Source of the DNA: Labrenzia sp. CE80
GTDB taxonomy: Bacteria > Pseudomonadota > Alphaproteobacteria > Rhizobiales > Stappiaceae
Assembly: GCF_009650605.1 (NCBI RefSeq)
Contig: NZ_WAJT01000003.1
Location: 372,001-436,000 of the forward strand
Direction of reading: 5' to 3'
Length of the DNA stretch: 64,000 nt
Below the pieces are notes generated by a model. The model was not told the origin of the DNA. It made no database searches and worked only from the letters and a program-made list of their open reading frames with translations. The position numbers were made by a program, and so were the translations under genes. Shown here piece by piece: positions 25,416-34,191 of this stretch (its first letter is position 1; the number at the start of each line of letters is the position of its first letter).

Positions 25416-26345
25416 GTGAACTGGATCAACTCCCTCGTACGGCCCAAAATCCGCGATCTCCTGAAGAAGCGCGAAGTGCCGGAAAACCTCTGGATCAAGT
25501 GCCCTGAAACGGGTGAGATGGTGTTCCACCGCGATCTGGAAGCAAACTTGTGGGTCGTGCCGGCCTCTGGCCACCACATGCGTATGCCGGCAAAGAAGCG
25601 CCTCGAAACGCTTTTCGATGCCGGCAATTACGAGGTGATCGAAACGCCTGACGTTCAGGCAGACCCGCTCAAGTTCCGCGATACGAAAAAGTATGTCGAT
25701 CGCCTGAAGGAATACCGTGCCAAGACCGGCGAGAACGATGCTGTGCATGTGGCGCAGGGCAAGGTCAATGGTGCGGATTTGACCGCGGCTGTTCAGGACT
25801 TCGCTTTCATGGGTGGTTCACTCGGTATGGCAGCCGGTGAGGCCATTCTGGCCGGTATGCAGGCGGCCGTTGCCAAAAACACGCCCTTTGTTCTGTTCGC
25901 CGCCTCTGGTGGTGCACGGATGCAGGAAGGCATTCTGTCCCTGATGCAGATGCCGCGGACAACTGTTGGCGTGCAGATGCTGCGGGAAGCAGGCCTTCCA
26001 TATATTGTCGTTCTGACCAATCCGACCACAGGCGGCGTGTCAGCTTCCTATGCGATGCTTGGTGACGTGCACATCGCTGAGCCAGGCGCGCAAATCGGCT
26101 TCGCGGGTCGCCGTGTTATCGAGCAGACGATCCGTGAAAAACTTCCGGAAGGTTTCCAGAGCGCCGAATATCTGCTTGAGCACGGAATGGTCGATATGGT
26201 CGTCAAACGGCATGACCTGAAAGACACCATCGCGCGCATCTGTGGTATCCTCATGAAGCGTGAAGTCGAGGTTCCATCCTTGCCGAGCCCGGAAACGGCG
26301 CCTGAACCAGCTGAAGAGCCGGTTGCGGAAGCGGCTGACGCCTAA
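25416..26345 (+). CDS. accD: Acetyl-CoA carboxylase carboxyltransferase beta subunit, without zinc-ribbon cysteines
   Basis: Transfers CO2 from carboxybiotin to acetyl-CoA. The core (GGSLGMAAGEAILAGMQ, ASGGARMQEGILSLMQM, NPTTGGVSASYAMLGD, GFAGRRVIEQT) is normal. The N-terminal zinc ribbon of E. coli AccD (two CxxC pairs) is degenerate: the first pair reads CPET and the second VPAS, so only one Cys remains. A Pro/Glu/Ala-rich tail ends the 309 residues. GTG start at 25416 matches the family N-terminus MNWINSLVRPKIR. Confidence 0.95.
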   Translation: MNWINSLVRPKIRDLLKKREVPENLWIKCPETGEMVFHRDLEANLWVVPASGHHMRMPAKKRLETLFDAGNYEVIETPDVQADPLKFRDTKKYVDRLKEYRAKTGENDAVHVAQGKVNGADLTAAVQDFAFMGGSLGMAAGEAILAGMQAAVAKNTPFVLFAASGGARMQEGILSLMQMPRTTVGVQMLREAGLPYIVVLTNPTTGGVSASYAMLGDVHIAEPGAQIGFAGRRVIEQTIREKLPEGFQSAEYLLEHGMVDMVVKRHDLKDTIARICGILMKREVEVPSLPSPETAPEPAEEPVAEAADA

Positions 26346-26362
26346 TCTTTGCGAAACAGACG

Positions 26363-26390
26363 GGTAAGTGTCGAAAAAGCGACGCTTACC
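26363..26390 (+). terminator. Stem-loop between accD and folC
   Basis: An 11-bp stem with one G-T pair (GGTAAGTGTCG, CGACGCTTACC) and a six-base A-rich loop. Four T occur only seven bases later, so it may be a weak terminator or an RNA-stability hairpin. A GTG that could start a longer folC lies inside the stem, which argues against that start. Confidence 0.55.
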
Positions 26391-26478
26391 TGCCACATTT
26401 TCCTCAGGCTCTTGCCTGAAACACCAAGGCCGGACACACTCGGCTTCGACCCGCTGGGACCTGATCGGCGAGGACGTC

Positions 26479-27795
26479 TTGGATCAAATTACCGCTATTC
26501 TTGATCGCCTTTTGGCGCTGCACCCGAAAGAGATAGACCTTTCTCTCGGGCGGATGAAACGTTTGCTTGAAGCCCTCGGATCACCGGAAAAGCGGCTGCC
26601 GCCGACGATTCATATCGCGGGTACGAACGGTAAGGGGTCGGTCACAGCGACCTTGCGGGCGATGCTCGAGGCCGATGGCAAGCGCTGCCATGTCTATACC
26701 TCTCCTCATCTTGTGGCTTTCAACGAGCGAATCCGCCTTGGTGCAAGTGGCGAGTTCGTCCCTGATCCCGAGCTCTTCAAGGCGCTTTACGCCTGCGAAG
26801 AAGCCAATGCGGGTGAAGAGATTACCTTCTTCGAGATCACGACTGCCGCTGCGATTCTTCTGTTTGCCGAAAGCCCGGCCGATGTGTTGTTGCTTGAGGT
26901 CGGCCTTGGTGGTCGTCTTGATGCAACGAACGTCATTGATGAGCCGCTCGCGACGGTGATCACACCGATTTCCATGGATCATGAGAAATTCCTGGGAGAA
27001 GCACTGGCCGAGATCGCGGCGGAAAAGGCCGGCATCCTGAAAGCCGGCTGCCCGGTGGTTGTCGCTCCGCAGGACGATGAGGTGCAGGCTGTCATTGAAC
27101 GCAAGGCGGCGCGTTTGAAGGCGCCGGTCTATCGCTTCGGCCAGGAATTCAACTCCTATGCAGATCAGGGACGTATGGTGTTCCAGGACGAGGAAGGGCT
27201 TTACGACCTGCCAATGCCGTCGCTCCTGGGCGCGCATCAGGTGATCAACTCAGGCATGGCAATTGCGACCCTGAAAGCCGCCGGTCTTTGGTCTGGCGAA
27301 AAAGCGGCGTCCGAAGGCCTCAAATCCATCAACTGGCCGGGTCGTTTGCAGCCGCTAGTCAATGGTGCTCTGGTGGACAAATGTCCCGAAGGAGCTGAAG
27401 TCTGGCTCGATGGCGGTCACAATCCTGGAGCAGGTGTCTCCATTGCTTCCTTCATGGGTGAGCAGGAAGAGCGAAGCCCGAAACCCCTCTATATGATCTG
27501 CGGTATGCTGACGACAAAGGATCCAGTCGGGTTCTTCCGGTCGTTTGACGGGCTCGCGCGCCACGTTGCAACGGTTCCGATTTCGACAACCACCACCGCT
27601 CGCGGGCCGCTGGAACTTGCAGATTTCGCGCGGCTGGCGGGCCTCGAAGCGTCCCCATTTTCGTCACTTGAAGATGCCATTGCCGACATTGTGAGCTGCG
27701 CACAAAAAGACGGAGAGGCACCGCGTATTCTGATTTGCGGGTCGCTCTATCTGGCCGGAGAAGTTCTCGCGGCGAACAACATGCCGCCGCGCTAA
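26479..27795 (+). CDS. folC: Folylpolyglutamate synthase / dihydrofolate synthase
   Basis: Adds glutamate to dihydropteroate and to folates. IHIAGTNGKGSVTATL is the P-loop, and YTSPHLVAFNERI and LEVGLGGRLDATNV follow, with the catalytic HNPGA segment (DGGHNPGAG). TTG at 26479 (LDQITAILDRLLALHPKEIDLSL) gives 438 residues, fits the family N-terminus and has GAGG six bases upstream. A GTG at 26368 would add 37 unmatched residues and lies inside a hairpin. Confidence 0.93.
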   Translation: MDQITAILDRLLALHPKEIDLSLGRMKRLLEALGSPEKRLPPTIHIAGTNGKGSVTATLRAMLEADGKRCHVYTSPHLVAFNERIRLGASGEFVPDPELFKALYACEEANAGEEITFFEITTAAAILLFAESPADVLLLEVGLGGRLDATNVIDEPLATVITPISMDHEKFLGEALAEIAAEKAGILKAGCPVVVAPQDDEVQAVIERKAARLKAPVYRFGQEFNSYADQGRMVFQDEEGLYDLPMPSLLGAHQVINSGMAIATLKAAGLWSGEKAASEGLKSINWPGRLQPLVNGALVDKCPEGAEVWLDGGHNPGAGVSIASFMGEQEERSPKPLYMICGMLTTKDPVGFFRSFDGLARHVATVPISTTTTARGPLELADFARLAGLEASPFSSLEDAIADIVSCAQKDGEAPRILICGSLYLAGEVLAANNMPPR

Positions 27796-27828
27796 AAGGG
27801 CGCTGTGAGCATTGCCGAAGGATCGACT

Positions 27829-29094
27829 ATGAAACGCGTCAAATCTGCCCTGGCCTCGAGCCTCTTTGCCGGACTTGCCTTCGCGGCGATCCCTGTTCCT
27901 TTGAGCGTCGCCTTTACCGATACTTACGAGACAGCACCAGAACAGGATCCGGCTGCTATTCTGGACGGCCGTGAGGTCGGCCCCGGCTATCTGGTCCTGT
28001 CGCCGGTGCGCGGTGACGGCTATTTGCGCCTCTATGAGGTTGAGACGGATTTGGGCATCGAACGTCTATCGGGCGATGGCCTGCTGGAATTGCGCCTTCA
28101 TGAACTCAAGGTCTTGTCGGCAATGGAAAAGCTCGAGTCCGACGCGAGCTTTCTGGATGGCTTGAAGAAGGCGGCCATGCGCCCGGCGGAGTTCGTCGAA
28201 AGCACGGTCTCAGATCCGGTCGGCACTGCCAAGAATACAATTTCCGGCGTTGGAAAGATGTTCGGGCGGCTCTCCAAGGGGGTCGAGCAGGCGGTGTCTG
28301 GTGAGGCTGGCTCGCCCGCTGAACTGGCCAAATCCATTACCGGCCAGGCGCGCGCGCGGCGGGAACTTGCCGTGAAGCTTGGTGTGGACCCCTATACAAA
28401 TTACAAGCCGCTGTCCGACAAGCTGGATCAGGCGGCGAGCGTCTCGACAGCCGGCAGCCTGACCGTCAATGCTCTGCTGGCGCTTGTGCCGGGCGGGATG
28501 ATTTCTCAGGTCGCCGGACGCGCCGAGTCATTCCGCACATCTCTGGTCGACAGCACGCGTGCAGAACTGGAGCAGCGCACAGCAGACACTTTGCGTGAGG
28601 TCGGTGTCTCGGACAACGTGGTTGATCAGCTGCTCAAGAACCCATTCTATACGCCTGCTGAACGAGCAGTGATTGCATATCACCTGCGGCAGTTTTCAAT
28701 GGTTGACGGTCTCGACATCCTAGCTGTGAAGGCGGCTGCCGCGCAGGGACGCGACGAGGCCTATTTCCAGCTGAGAAAGGTGGTCTTGACGCTGCATTAC
28801 CACGAGACCATCTCAGGGCTCGCCAGCATCAGGCAGGTCGCTGGCTATCCGATCGCCATCAGACGCGACGGTGCAGCCGCATTGATCATGCCTCTGGACA
28901 TGGTGGCCTGGACGGAAGCAACGGCGAGTGCATTTGCGACCATGAATGAAGGTCTTTCAGATCTGCCGTTTCCGCCAACGGCCGTTGATTTCCTGATGAC
29001 GGGAGATATCACAGACCTGGCGGCGGAGCGGATTGCGTCGTTCGGATGGCAGATAACAGCGAACATGCCAATGCCGGATGGTCCAATCCACTAG
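27829..29094 (+). CDS. Secreted or periplasmic protein of unknown function
   Basis: 421 residues with a signal peptide (MKRVKSALASSLFAGLAFAAIPVPLSVAF). GAAGGA lies upstream of ATG 27829, 34 bp after folC, so it may be co-transcribed. The mature protein is Ala/Leu-rich and mostly helical. An Asp-Pro-Val-Gly segment (SDPVGTAKNTISGVGKMFGRL, residues about 123-143) could be amphipathic. No catalytic motif or Cys pair is evident. I do not recognise it. Confidence 0.65.
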   Translation: MKRVKSALASSLFAGLAFAAIPVPLSVAFTDTYETAPEQDPAAILDGREVGPGYLVLSPVRGDGYLRLYEVETDLGIERLSGDGLLELRLHELKVLSAMEKLESDASFLDGLKKAAMRPAEFVESTVSDPVGTAKNTISGVGKMFGRLSKGVEQAVSGEAGSPAELAKSITGQARARRELAVKLGVDPYTNYKPLSDKLDQAASVSTAGSLTVNALLALVPGGMISQVAGRAESFRTSLVDSTRAELEQRTADTLREVGVSDNVVDQLLKNPFYTPAERAVIAYHLRQFSMVDGLDILAVKAAAAQGRDEAYFQLRKVVLTLHYHETISGLASIRQVAGYPIAIRRDGAAALIMPLDMVAWTEATASAFATMNEGLSDLPFPPTAVDFLMTGDITDLAAERIASFGWQITANMPMPDGPIH

Positions 29095-29108
29095 GATCCG
29101 ACTTTTCG

Positions 29109-30026
29109 CTAGAGAGTTTCCAGAACCGGACCGTTGAGGCCGCATTCCCAGCCGAGGATGGCTTTTTTGCGGGTCAGGCCCCAATGGTAGCCGCAGAGCG
29201 TACCGTTTTTGCCAAGCACCCTGTGACAGGGCACGACAAAGGAAATCGGATTGCGTCCAACGGCCGTCCCGACGGCGCGCGAGGCCTTGGGATTGCCCAG
29301 TGTCCTGGCGATGTCCGAATAGGTTGTTGCGCGGCCCATCGGAATCTTGAGAAGGGTCTGCCAGACGCGGATCTCAAAATCTGTTCCGATCAAAACCACA
29401 TTCAGCGGCGTGTCACCATCCCATTCGCCGGGGTCGAAAACGCGCGACGCATAGGGGGCCGTAGCGGTTGTGTCTTCGATGAACCGGGCGGCCGGCCACC
29501 GATCGCACATGTCCTCCAGCGCCGCTGCCTCTTCACCAGGATCGGCGAAGGCGAGGCCGGCAAGCCCCTTGTCGGTGACCATCAGGAGAACCTGGCCAAA
29601 GGGGCATGGGTGAAAGCCATAGAAGACGGTCAGGCCGGTGCCCCTGCCTCGGTAAGCGCCGGGTGTCATGGCCTCATGGGTCACGAAGAGGTCGTGGAGC
29701 CGGCTGGACCCGGACAGCCCAACTTCATAACTCGCATCTAGGACGCTGGCGGAATCGCGCAGCAAGGCCTTCGCGTAGTCCAGGGTGATGGCTTGCAGGA
29801 ATTGCTTTGGCGTCAGGCCGGCCCATCTTGAGAAGACGCGTTGCAGCTGGATCGGCTGGAGTCCGGCCTCCTTCGCCAGTTGCTCCAGGCTTGGCTGTTC
29901 GCGCCAGCTGAGCGTAATGCGTTCCAGTGTCTGGCGGACGACGCGATAGTCGGCCTCGGCATCCGGTCCGACTGATATCGGTGTGGCCTTGGGTGTCAGG
30001 CTGTTGGGATCAAGGGTCTTGGTCAT
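29109..30026 (-). CDS. AraC-type HTH / methylated-DNA-protein cysteine methyltransferase (Ada-like)
   Basis: 305 residues: an AraC-type HTH (about 30-125: SLEQLAKEAGLQPIQLQRVFSRW, YEVGLSGSSRLHDLF) followed by an Ogt-type domain with the suicide Cys in FVVPCHRVLGKNG and the preceding GRATTYSDIA helix. It lacks the N-terminal zinc domain of E. coli Ada that repairs methylphosphotriesters, so the usual Ada activation switch is absent. It repairs O6-methylguanine by direct transfer. Convergent with the 421-residue gene. Confidence 0.88.
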   Translation of the reverse strand: MTKTLDPNSLTPKATPISVGPDAEADYRVVRQTLERITLSWREQPSLEQLAKEAGLQPIQLQRVFSRWAGLTPKQFLQAITLDYAKALLRDSASVLDASYEVGLSGSSRLHDLFVTHEAMTPGAYRGRGTGLTVFYGFHPCPFGQVLLMVTDKGLAGLAFADPGEEAAALEDMCDRWPAARFIEDTTATAPYASRVFDPGEWDGDTPLNVVLIGTDFEIRVWQTLLKIPMGRATTYSDIARTLGNPKASRAVGTAVGRNPISFVVPCHRVLGKNGTLCGYHWGLTRKKAILGWECGLNGPVLETL

Positions 30027-30115
30027 GCGCTTGGTTCCGAAAACTGTCTGAAAAGGACCATAGAGCGAGCCAGGGGCGCTGCGCCACCCGATTTGCGAGA
30101 GCAGCAGTCATTGTG

Positions 30116-30568
30116 TCAGGTGCCGAAGTCCGACACGGATGCAACCGGGCCCTTGCGGGTTGAAAGCAACAAGTTGGTCTCGGAGCCGGATATGCCCTCG
30201 ATGAGCCGGATACGATGAAGCACTTCATCGAAAGCAGTCAGGTCTTTCGTCGCGATCTCCAGCACAAGATCCCATTTGCCGTTGGTCGTGTGGATGGCGC
30301 GAACCTCAGTCATGGCTGTCAGAGTGCGGGCGACAGGCTCCGTGTTGCGTCCGGCGATTTCGATCAGCGTAACAGCACGGATGGGCAGATCGCGCCAGTC
30401 GTCGCGGAGCACGGCCGTAAAACCGAGGATCTCGCCGGAGGCCTGAAGCTTGTCCATGCGCGCACGCACCGTGGCGCGGGAGACTTTCAAATCGTCGGCA
30501 AGATCCGAGACGGAGCGCCGCCCGTCGGACCTCAGCGCCGAGATCAATTGTAGGTCAAGAGTGTCCAT
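30116..30568 (-). CDS. Lrp/AsnC family transcriptional regulator
   Basis: 150-residue regulator from MDTLDLQLISALRSDGRRSVSDLADDL; HTH helix in SRATVRARMDKLQASGEILGF, then the RAM ligand domain (VRAIHTTNGKWDLVLEI). ATG at 30568 gives the typical short N-terminus; an in-frame start at 30586 would add six residues. It is divergent from arginase and ornithine cyclodeaminase, so it probably controls them. Confidence 0.9.
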   Translation of the reverse strand: MDTLDLQLISALRSDGRRSVSDLADDLKVSRATVRARMDKLQASGEILGFTAVLRDDWRDLPIRAVTLIEIAGRNTEPVARTLTAMTEVRAIHTTNGKWDLVLEIATKDLTAFDEVLHRIRLIEGISGSETNLLLSTRKGPVASVSDFGT

Positions 30569-30575
30569 CAAGTTC

Positions 30576-30602
30576 ATTTTGATCAATTGAAGATGTCAAA
30601 AT
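30576..30602. promoter_or_regulatory. Candidate Lrp operator between the regulator and arginase
   Basis: Arms ATTTTGA and TCAAAAT (7 bp, perfect) 13 bp apart, just upstream of the regulator start. Lrp-family sites are AT-rich palindromes of this size. It would allow autoregulation and control of the divergent arginine genes. Confidence 0.45.
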
Positions 30603-30708
30603 GATAGATCAGACTACAAATTTGAGCAATCGTCTGGATTTACTCTGCCACTCCTGACTGCCACGCTTTCCTCATCGTCTATTGATCGAGCCGTGAGGGT
30701 ATTTTGCC

Positions 30709-31644
30709 GTGACGTCTGAAGACATCGTTCTGGTCGGAGCTCCAATCGAGGCAGGCGCGGGCCGTCGCGGGTGCGTCATGGGTCCTGATGCCTTCCGCAC
30801 CGCAGGCATATCTGAGGCTCTGACTGATCTGGGTCACCGGGTACGAGACCTGGGCAATCTGGCCCCTGAGACCGTTGAACGTGCCAGCGCGCCGCTAGCG
30901 CACCTCAAGAACTACTATGACGTCGTCGGCTGGACGCGATCCCTGCATTCATGCGCGAAAAACCTGGCCAATGATCCGGTTTTTCCGATTTATCTCGGCG
31001 GCGATCACGCTCTGGCTGCCGGAACCGTGACGGGACATGCTGCTGCTGCCCATGATCAGGGACGCCCGCTTTTCGTTCTCTGGCTCGATGCCCACTCCGA
31101 TTTCAACACACTCGAAAGCACCCAGAGCGGCAATCTGCACGGGACGCCGCTCGCATTCGCGGCGGGGCTGCCCGGCTTTGAGGGGTTTCTCGGCAAGTCT
31201 CTCGAGCATCCACTCGATCCCGGGAACATCGAGATCCTGGGCGTCAGATCGATCGATCCGGAAGAGCGCAAGCTCCTGGTGAAGTCCGGTGTCGGTGTCC
31301 GAGACATGCGTATGATCGACGAAAAGGGAATTGGCTCTCTACTGGCGCCGTTCCTGGAGCGCGTCTCAGCTGAAGACGGCCTTCTCCATGTCAGTCTAGA
31401 CGTCGATTTTCTAGATCCGGATATTGCTCCTGCCGTTGGAACGACCGTTCCCGGTGGCGCAACCTTCCGTGAGGCCCATCTGGTGATGGAGATGCTTCAT
31501 GACAGCGGCCTTGTGACATCGCTCGATCTCGTTGAACTCAATCCGTTCCTCGATGACCGCGGGCGAACCGCCCGCCTGATGGTTGACCTTGTCGGGTCCC
31601 TGTTTGGGCGCCGCGTTTTCGATCGTCCCACACGTAGTTTCTGA
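30709..31644 (+). CDS. rocF: Arginase
   Basis: Hydrolyses arginine to ornithine and urea at a binuclear manganese centre. The metal ligands lie in GGDHALAAG, LWLDAHSDFN and VSLDVDFLDPDIAPAVG. The 311-residue length is normal. GTG start at 30709. Together with ornithine cyclodeaminase 29 bp downstream it converts arginine to proline, under the divergent Lrp regulator. Confidence 0.93.
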   Translation: MTSEDIVLVGAPIEAGAGRRGCVMGPDAFRTAGISEALTDLGHRVRDLGNLAPETVERASAPLAHLKNYYDVVGWTRSLHSCAKNLANDPVFPIYLGGDHALAAGTVTGHAAAAHDQGRPLFVLWLDAHSDFNTLESTQSGNLHGTPLAFAAGLPGFEGFLGKSLEHPLDPGNIEILGVRSIDPEERKLLVKSGVGVRDMRMIDEKGIGSLLAPFLERVSAEDGLLHVSLDVDFLDPDIAPAVGTTVPGGATFREAHLVMEMLHDSGLVTSLDLVELNPFLDDRGRTARLMVDLVGSLFGRRVFDRPTRSF

Positions 31645-31673
31645 TCCTGTTTCTGACCTGGAGTTGATGTCTC

Positions 31674-32759
31674 ATGAGCGCGAAGATCACCAATCTGGCC
31701 CCTTCCGAGCTTGCTTATGTCCCCTTCGTCAGCGTCGACGACATGATGAAGAATGTCGCCACCGTCGGCGTCGAGGAATTTATCAAGGGATTGGCCGAAT
31801 ATATCGAAGCTGACTTTCTGCGCTGGGAGAGCTTCGACAAAAAGCCGCGTATCCCTGCGCACGCGCCGGAGGGTGTGATCGAGCTGATGCCGACGAGCGA
31901 CGGCAAGACCTTTGGCTTCAAATACGTCAATGGTCATCCGGGCAACACCCGAGACGGCTTGCAGACTGTGACCGGCTTCGGTGTCCTGTCGGACCTTGCG
32001 ACTGGCTATCCGCTGCTTTTCACTGAAATGACCATTCTCACGGCCCTGCGTACAGCAGCAACGTCTGCGCTTGCAGCAAGATACCTTGCGCCAAAGGGTT
32101 CGACGACCATGGCCGTGATCGGCAATGGCGCGCAGTCAGACTTTCAGTGCCTGGGCTTCAAGGCGCTTGTCGGGATCACCGAGATCCGCGCCTATGATAT
32201 TGATCAGGAGGCGAGCCTGCGCCTCGCGCGCAATCTCGCAGGCTCCGGTCTCAATGTGACAATCTGCAAGACGCCGGAAGACGCCATCGAAGGCGCGGAC
32301 ATCATCACGACTGTCACGGCAGACAAGAAGAATGCGACGATCCTGACCGACAACATGGTTGGACCGGGCGTCCACATCAATGCAGTGGGCGGTGATTGTC
32401 CGGGCAAAACGGAACTGCACAAGGACATCCTCCTGCGTTCGGACATCTTCGTCGAATTCCCAGAGCAGACGCGCATCGAGGGCGAGCTTCAGCAGCTTCC
32501 TGAAGACCATCAGGTGACCGAGTTGTGGCAGGTCTATTCGGGCAAGGCACCGGGCCGGACCTCCGAGCGCCAGATCACTCTGTTTGACAGCGTCGGCTTT
32601 GCCATCGAGGATTTTGCCGCCCTGAGGTTCGTGCACGACCTGCTTCCCAAGAGCGGCCATTTCATCAAGCTCGATCTATTGGCTGACCCGGATGACCCGC
32701 GCGATCTTTATGGCATGGTCCTGCGCTCCCAATCGAAAGGCAATGGCGCTGCCGCATGA
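31674..32759 (+). CDS. ocd: Ornithine cyclodeaminase
   Basis: Converts ornithine to proline plus ammonia using an NAD cofactor (mu-crystallin family). The 361 residues contain KYVNGHPGNTRDGLQTVTG, TALRTAATSALAARYLAP and the Rossmann segment MAVIGNGAQSDFQ. The product of arginase is its substrate. A clear terminator follows. Confidence 0.92.
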   Translation: MSAKITNLAPSELAYVPFVSVDDMMKNVATVGVEEFIKGLAEYIEADFLRWESFDKKPRIPAHAPEGVIELMPTSDGKTFGFKYVNGHPGNTRDGLQTVTGFGVLSDLATGYPLLFTEMTILTALRTAATSALAARYLAPKGSTTMAVIGNGAQSDFQCLGFKALVGITEIRAYDIDQEASLRLARNLAGSGLNVTICKTPEDAIEGADIITTVTADKKNATILTDNMVGPGVHINAVGGDCPGKTELHKDILLRSDIFVEFPEQTRIEGELQQLPEDHQVTELWQVYSGKAPGRTSERQITLFDSVGFAIEDFAALRFVHDLLPKSGHFIKLDLLADPDDPRDLYGMVLRSQSKGNGAAA

Positions 32760-32803
32760 TGGCAGGGCACCTCGACCCGTCTTTATGACCCGTGTATGGA
32801 TAG

Positions 32804-32833
32804 GCCCGCTGATCGAGAGATCGGCGGGCTTTA
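32804..32833 (+). terminator. Intrinsic terminator of the arginase operon
   Basis: An 11-bp stem (GCCCGCTGATC, GATCGGCGGGC) with one T-G pair, a GAGA tetraloop and a short T-run. Confidence 0.8.
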
Positions 32834-32859
32834 CTCTTTGAGACGCCGGGGAGACAGGT

Positions 32860-34191
32860 GTGGACTGGTCCAAATTGCTTGATGAAGGGCTTCTGAGCCA
32901 ACCGGAGTTCACAAAGCGCCCAAATCGACCCTCGTATCTTCAGGATGCGGACCGGATTACCTTCTCGGCCCCTTTTCGGCGTCTGGCGAACAAGACACAG
33001 GTTCATCCCCTCTATGAAAATGACCACCTGCATCACCGGCTGATTCACAGTCTGGAGACCAGCAGTGTTGGACGCTCGCTGGGTGTTGAGGTGGGCGAGT
33101 GGCTCGAGAGTGAAGGGCATATCCCTGAAGGCGAACGGCATGTCGTGTCGGGGATCGTTTCCGCGGCCTGCCTGGCGCATGATATCGGCAATCCGCCCTT
33201 CGGACACTCCGGGGAGGCGGCCATTGGCCAGTGGTTTGCGGACAAGTTCACCACGAACGAAGCGCTTTTTGCCGAATTGGACACAGGCTTGCGGCATGAG
33301 TTCAAGGAATTCGAGGGCAACGCTCAAGGGTTCCGGATTCTGACCCGGCTTGAGCTTTATCGAAATGCAGGCGGCATGCGCCTGTCCCGCGGCGTGTTGG
33401 GAGCCTTCACCAAATATCCGGTCACCGCGCAGATCCGAAACGGCCTGTCCACATCCTACTGCGGCCTGAAAAAATTCGGCATTTTTGAAAGCGAGCTCGA
33501 CCAGTTTGAAGAGGTCGCCAATGCTGTCGGGCTGCCCGTGGAAACCGGTGCGAAAGGTGTCTGGTGGCGTCGTCACCCGCTGGTGTTCCTCGTCGAGGCC
33601 GCCGACGATATTTGCTACAACATTCTGGATCTCGAAGACGCCTTCACCTCAGGCGACTTCTCGGCCGAAACGGTGATCGGTCACCTGGAACCGATCACGG
33701 GGAAATTCAGCAAGGACCGGTCTCATATGACCGACCCTGACCGTATTGCCTACGCCCGTGCCCGGGGGATCGGCATCGCCATCAAGGCATGCGTTGCCGC
33801 CTTCAAGGACAATTATCAGGCCATCATGGATGGCACCTTCTCCGACGCTCTGATCGACGTGTCCGACAAGGCCGAAGAGTTCAAGGCGATCAAGAAACTG
33901 GCGCGTGAACGCCTTTTCACGTCGCCTCGCAAGACGGAACTGGAAGTTCAGGGCCGCAACGTTGTGCACCGTGTTCTGGAAGGTGTCTCAGAAGTCTATG
34001 TGAAGCTACACGCCGCCAATTGGCAGGCAGAGGATTTGGATTCCTACCATCGCCAGCTGATCAAGGCTGCAGGTATCGACATTCGCGATGTCGACAGCCC
34101 CTACTCGGCGCTGCATTCCCTGTCTGACTATGTCTCTGGGATGACGGATCGTTATGCGGTGAAGATCGCCCGCATGGTGTCAGGAACCTAA
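32860..34191 (+). CDS. dgt: dGTP triphosphohydrolase-like protein (HD domain)
   Basis: HD-domain triphosphohydrolase that cleaves dNTPs to nucleoside and tripolyphosphate. Metal ligands lie in HRLIHSLETSSVGRSLG and CLAHDIGNPPFGHSGE, and an Asp lies in VEAADDICYNILDLEDA. GTG start at 32860 gives 443 residues. Its stop overlaps the stop of convergent pyrF by four bases. Confidence 0.9.
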   Translation: MDWSKLLDEGLLSQPEFTKRPNRPSYLQDADRITFSAPFRRLANKTQVHPLYENDHLHHRLIHSLETSSVGRSLGVEVGEWLESEGHIPEGERHVVSGIVSAACLAHDIGNPPFGHSGEAAIGQWFADKFTTNEALFAELDTGLRHEFKEFEGNAQGFRILTRLELYRNAGGMRLSRGVLGAFTKYPVTAQIRNGLSTSYCGLKKFGIFESELDQFEEVANAVGLPVETGAKGVWWRRHPLVFLVEAADDICYNILDLEDAFTSGDFSAETVIGHLEPITGKFSKDRSHMTDPDRIAYARARGIGIAIKACVAAFKDNYQAIMDGTFSDALIDVSDKAEEFKAIKKLARERLFTSPRKTELEVQGRNVVHRVLEGVSEVYVKLHAANWQAEDLDSYHRQLIKAAGIDIRDVDSPYSALHSLSDYVSGMTDRYAVKIARMVSGT

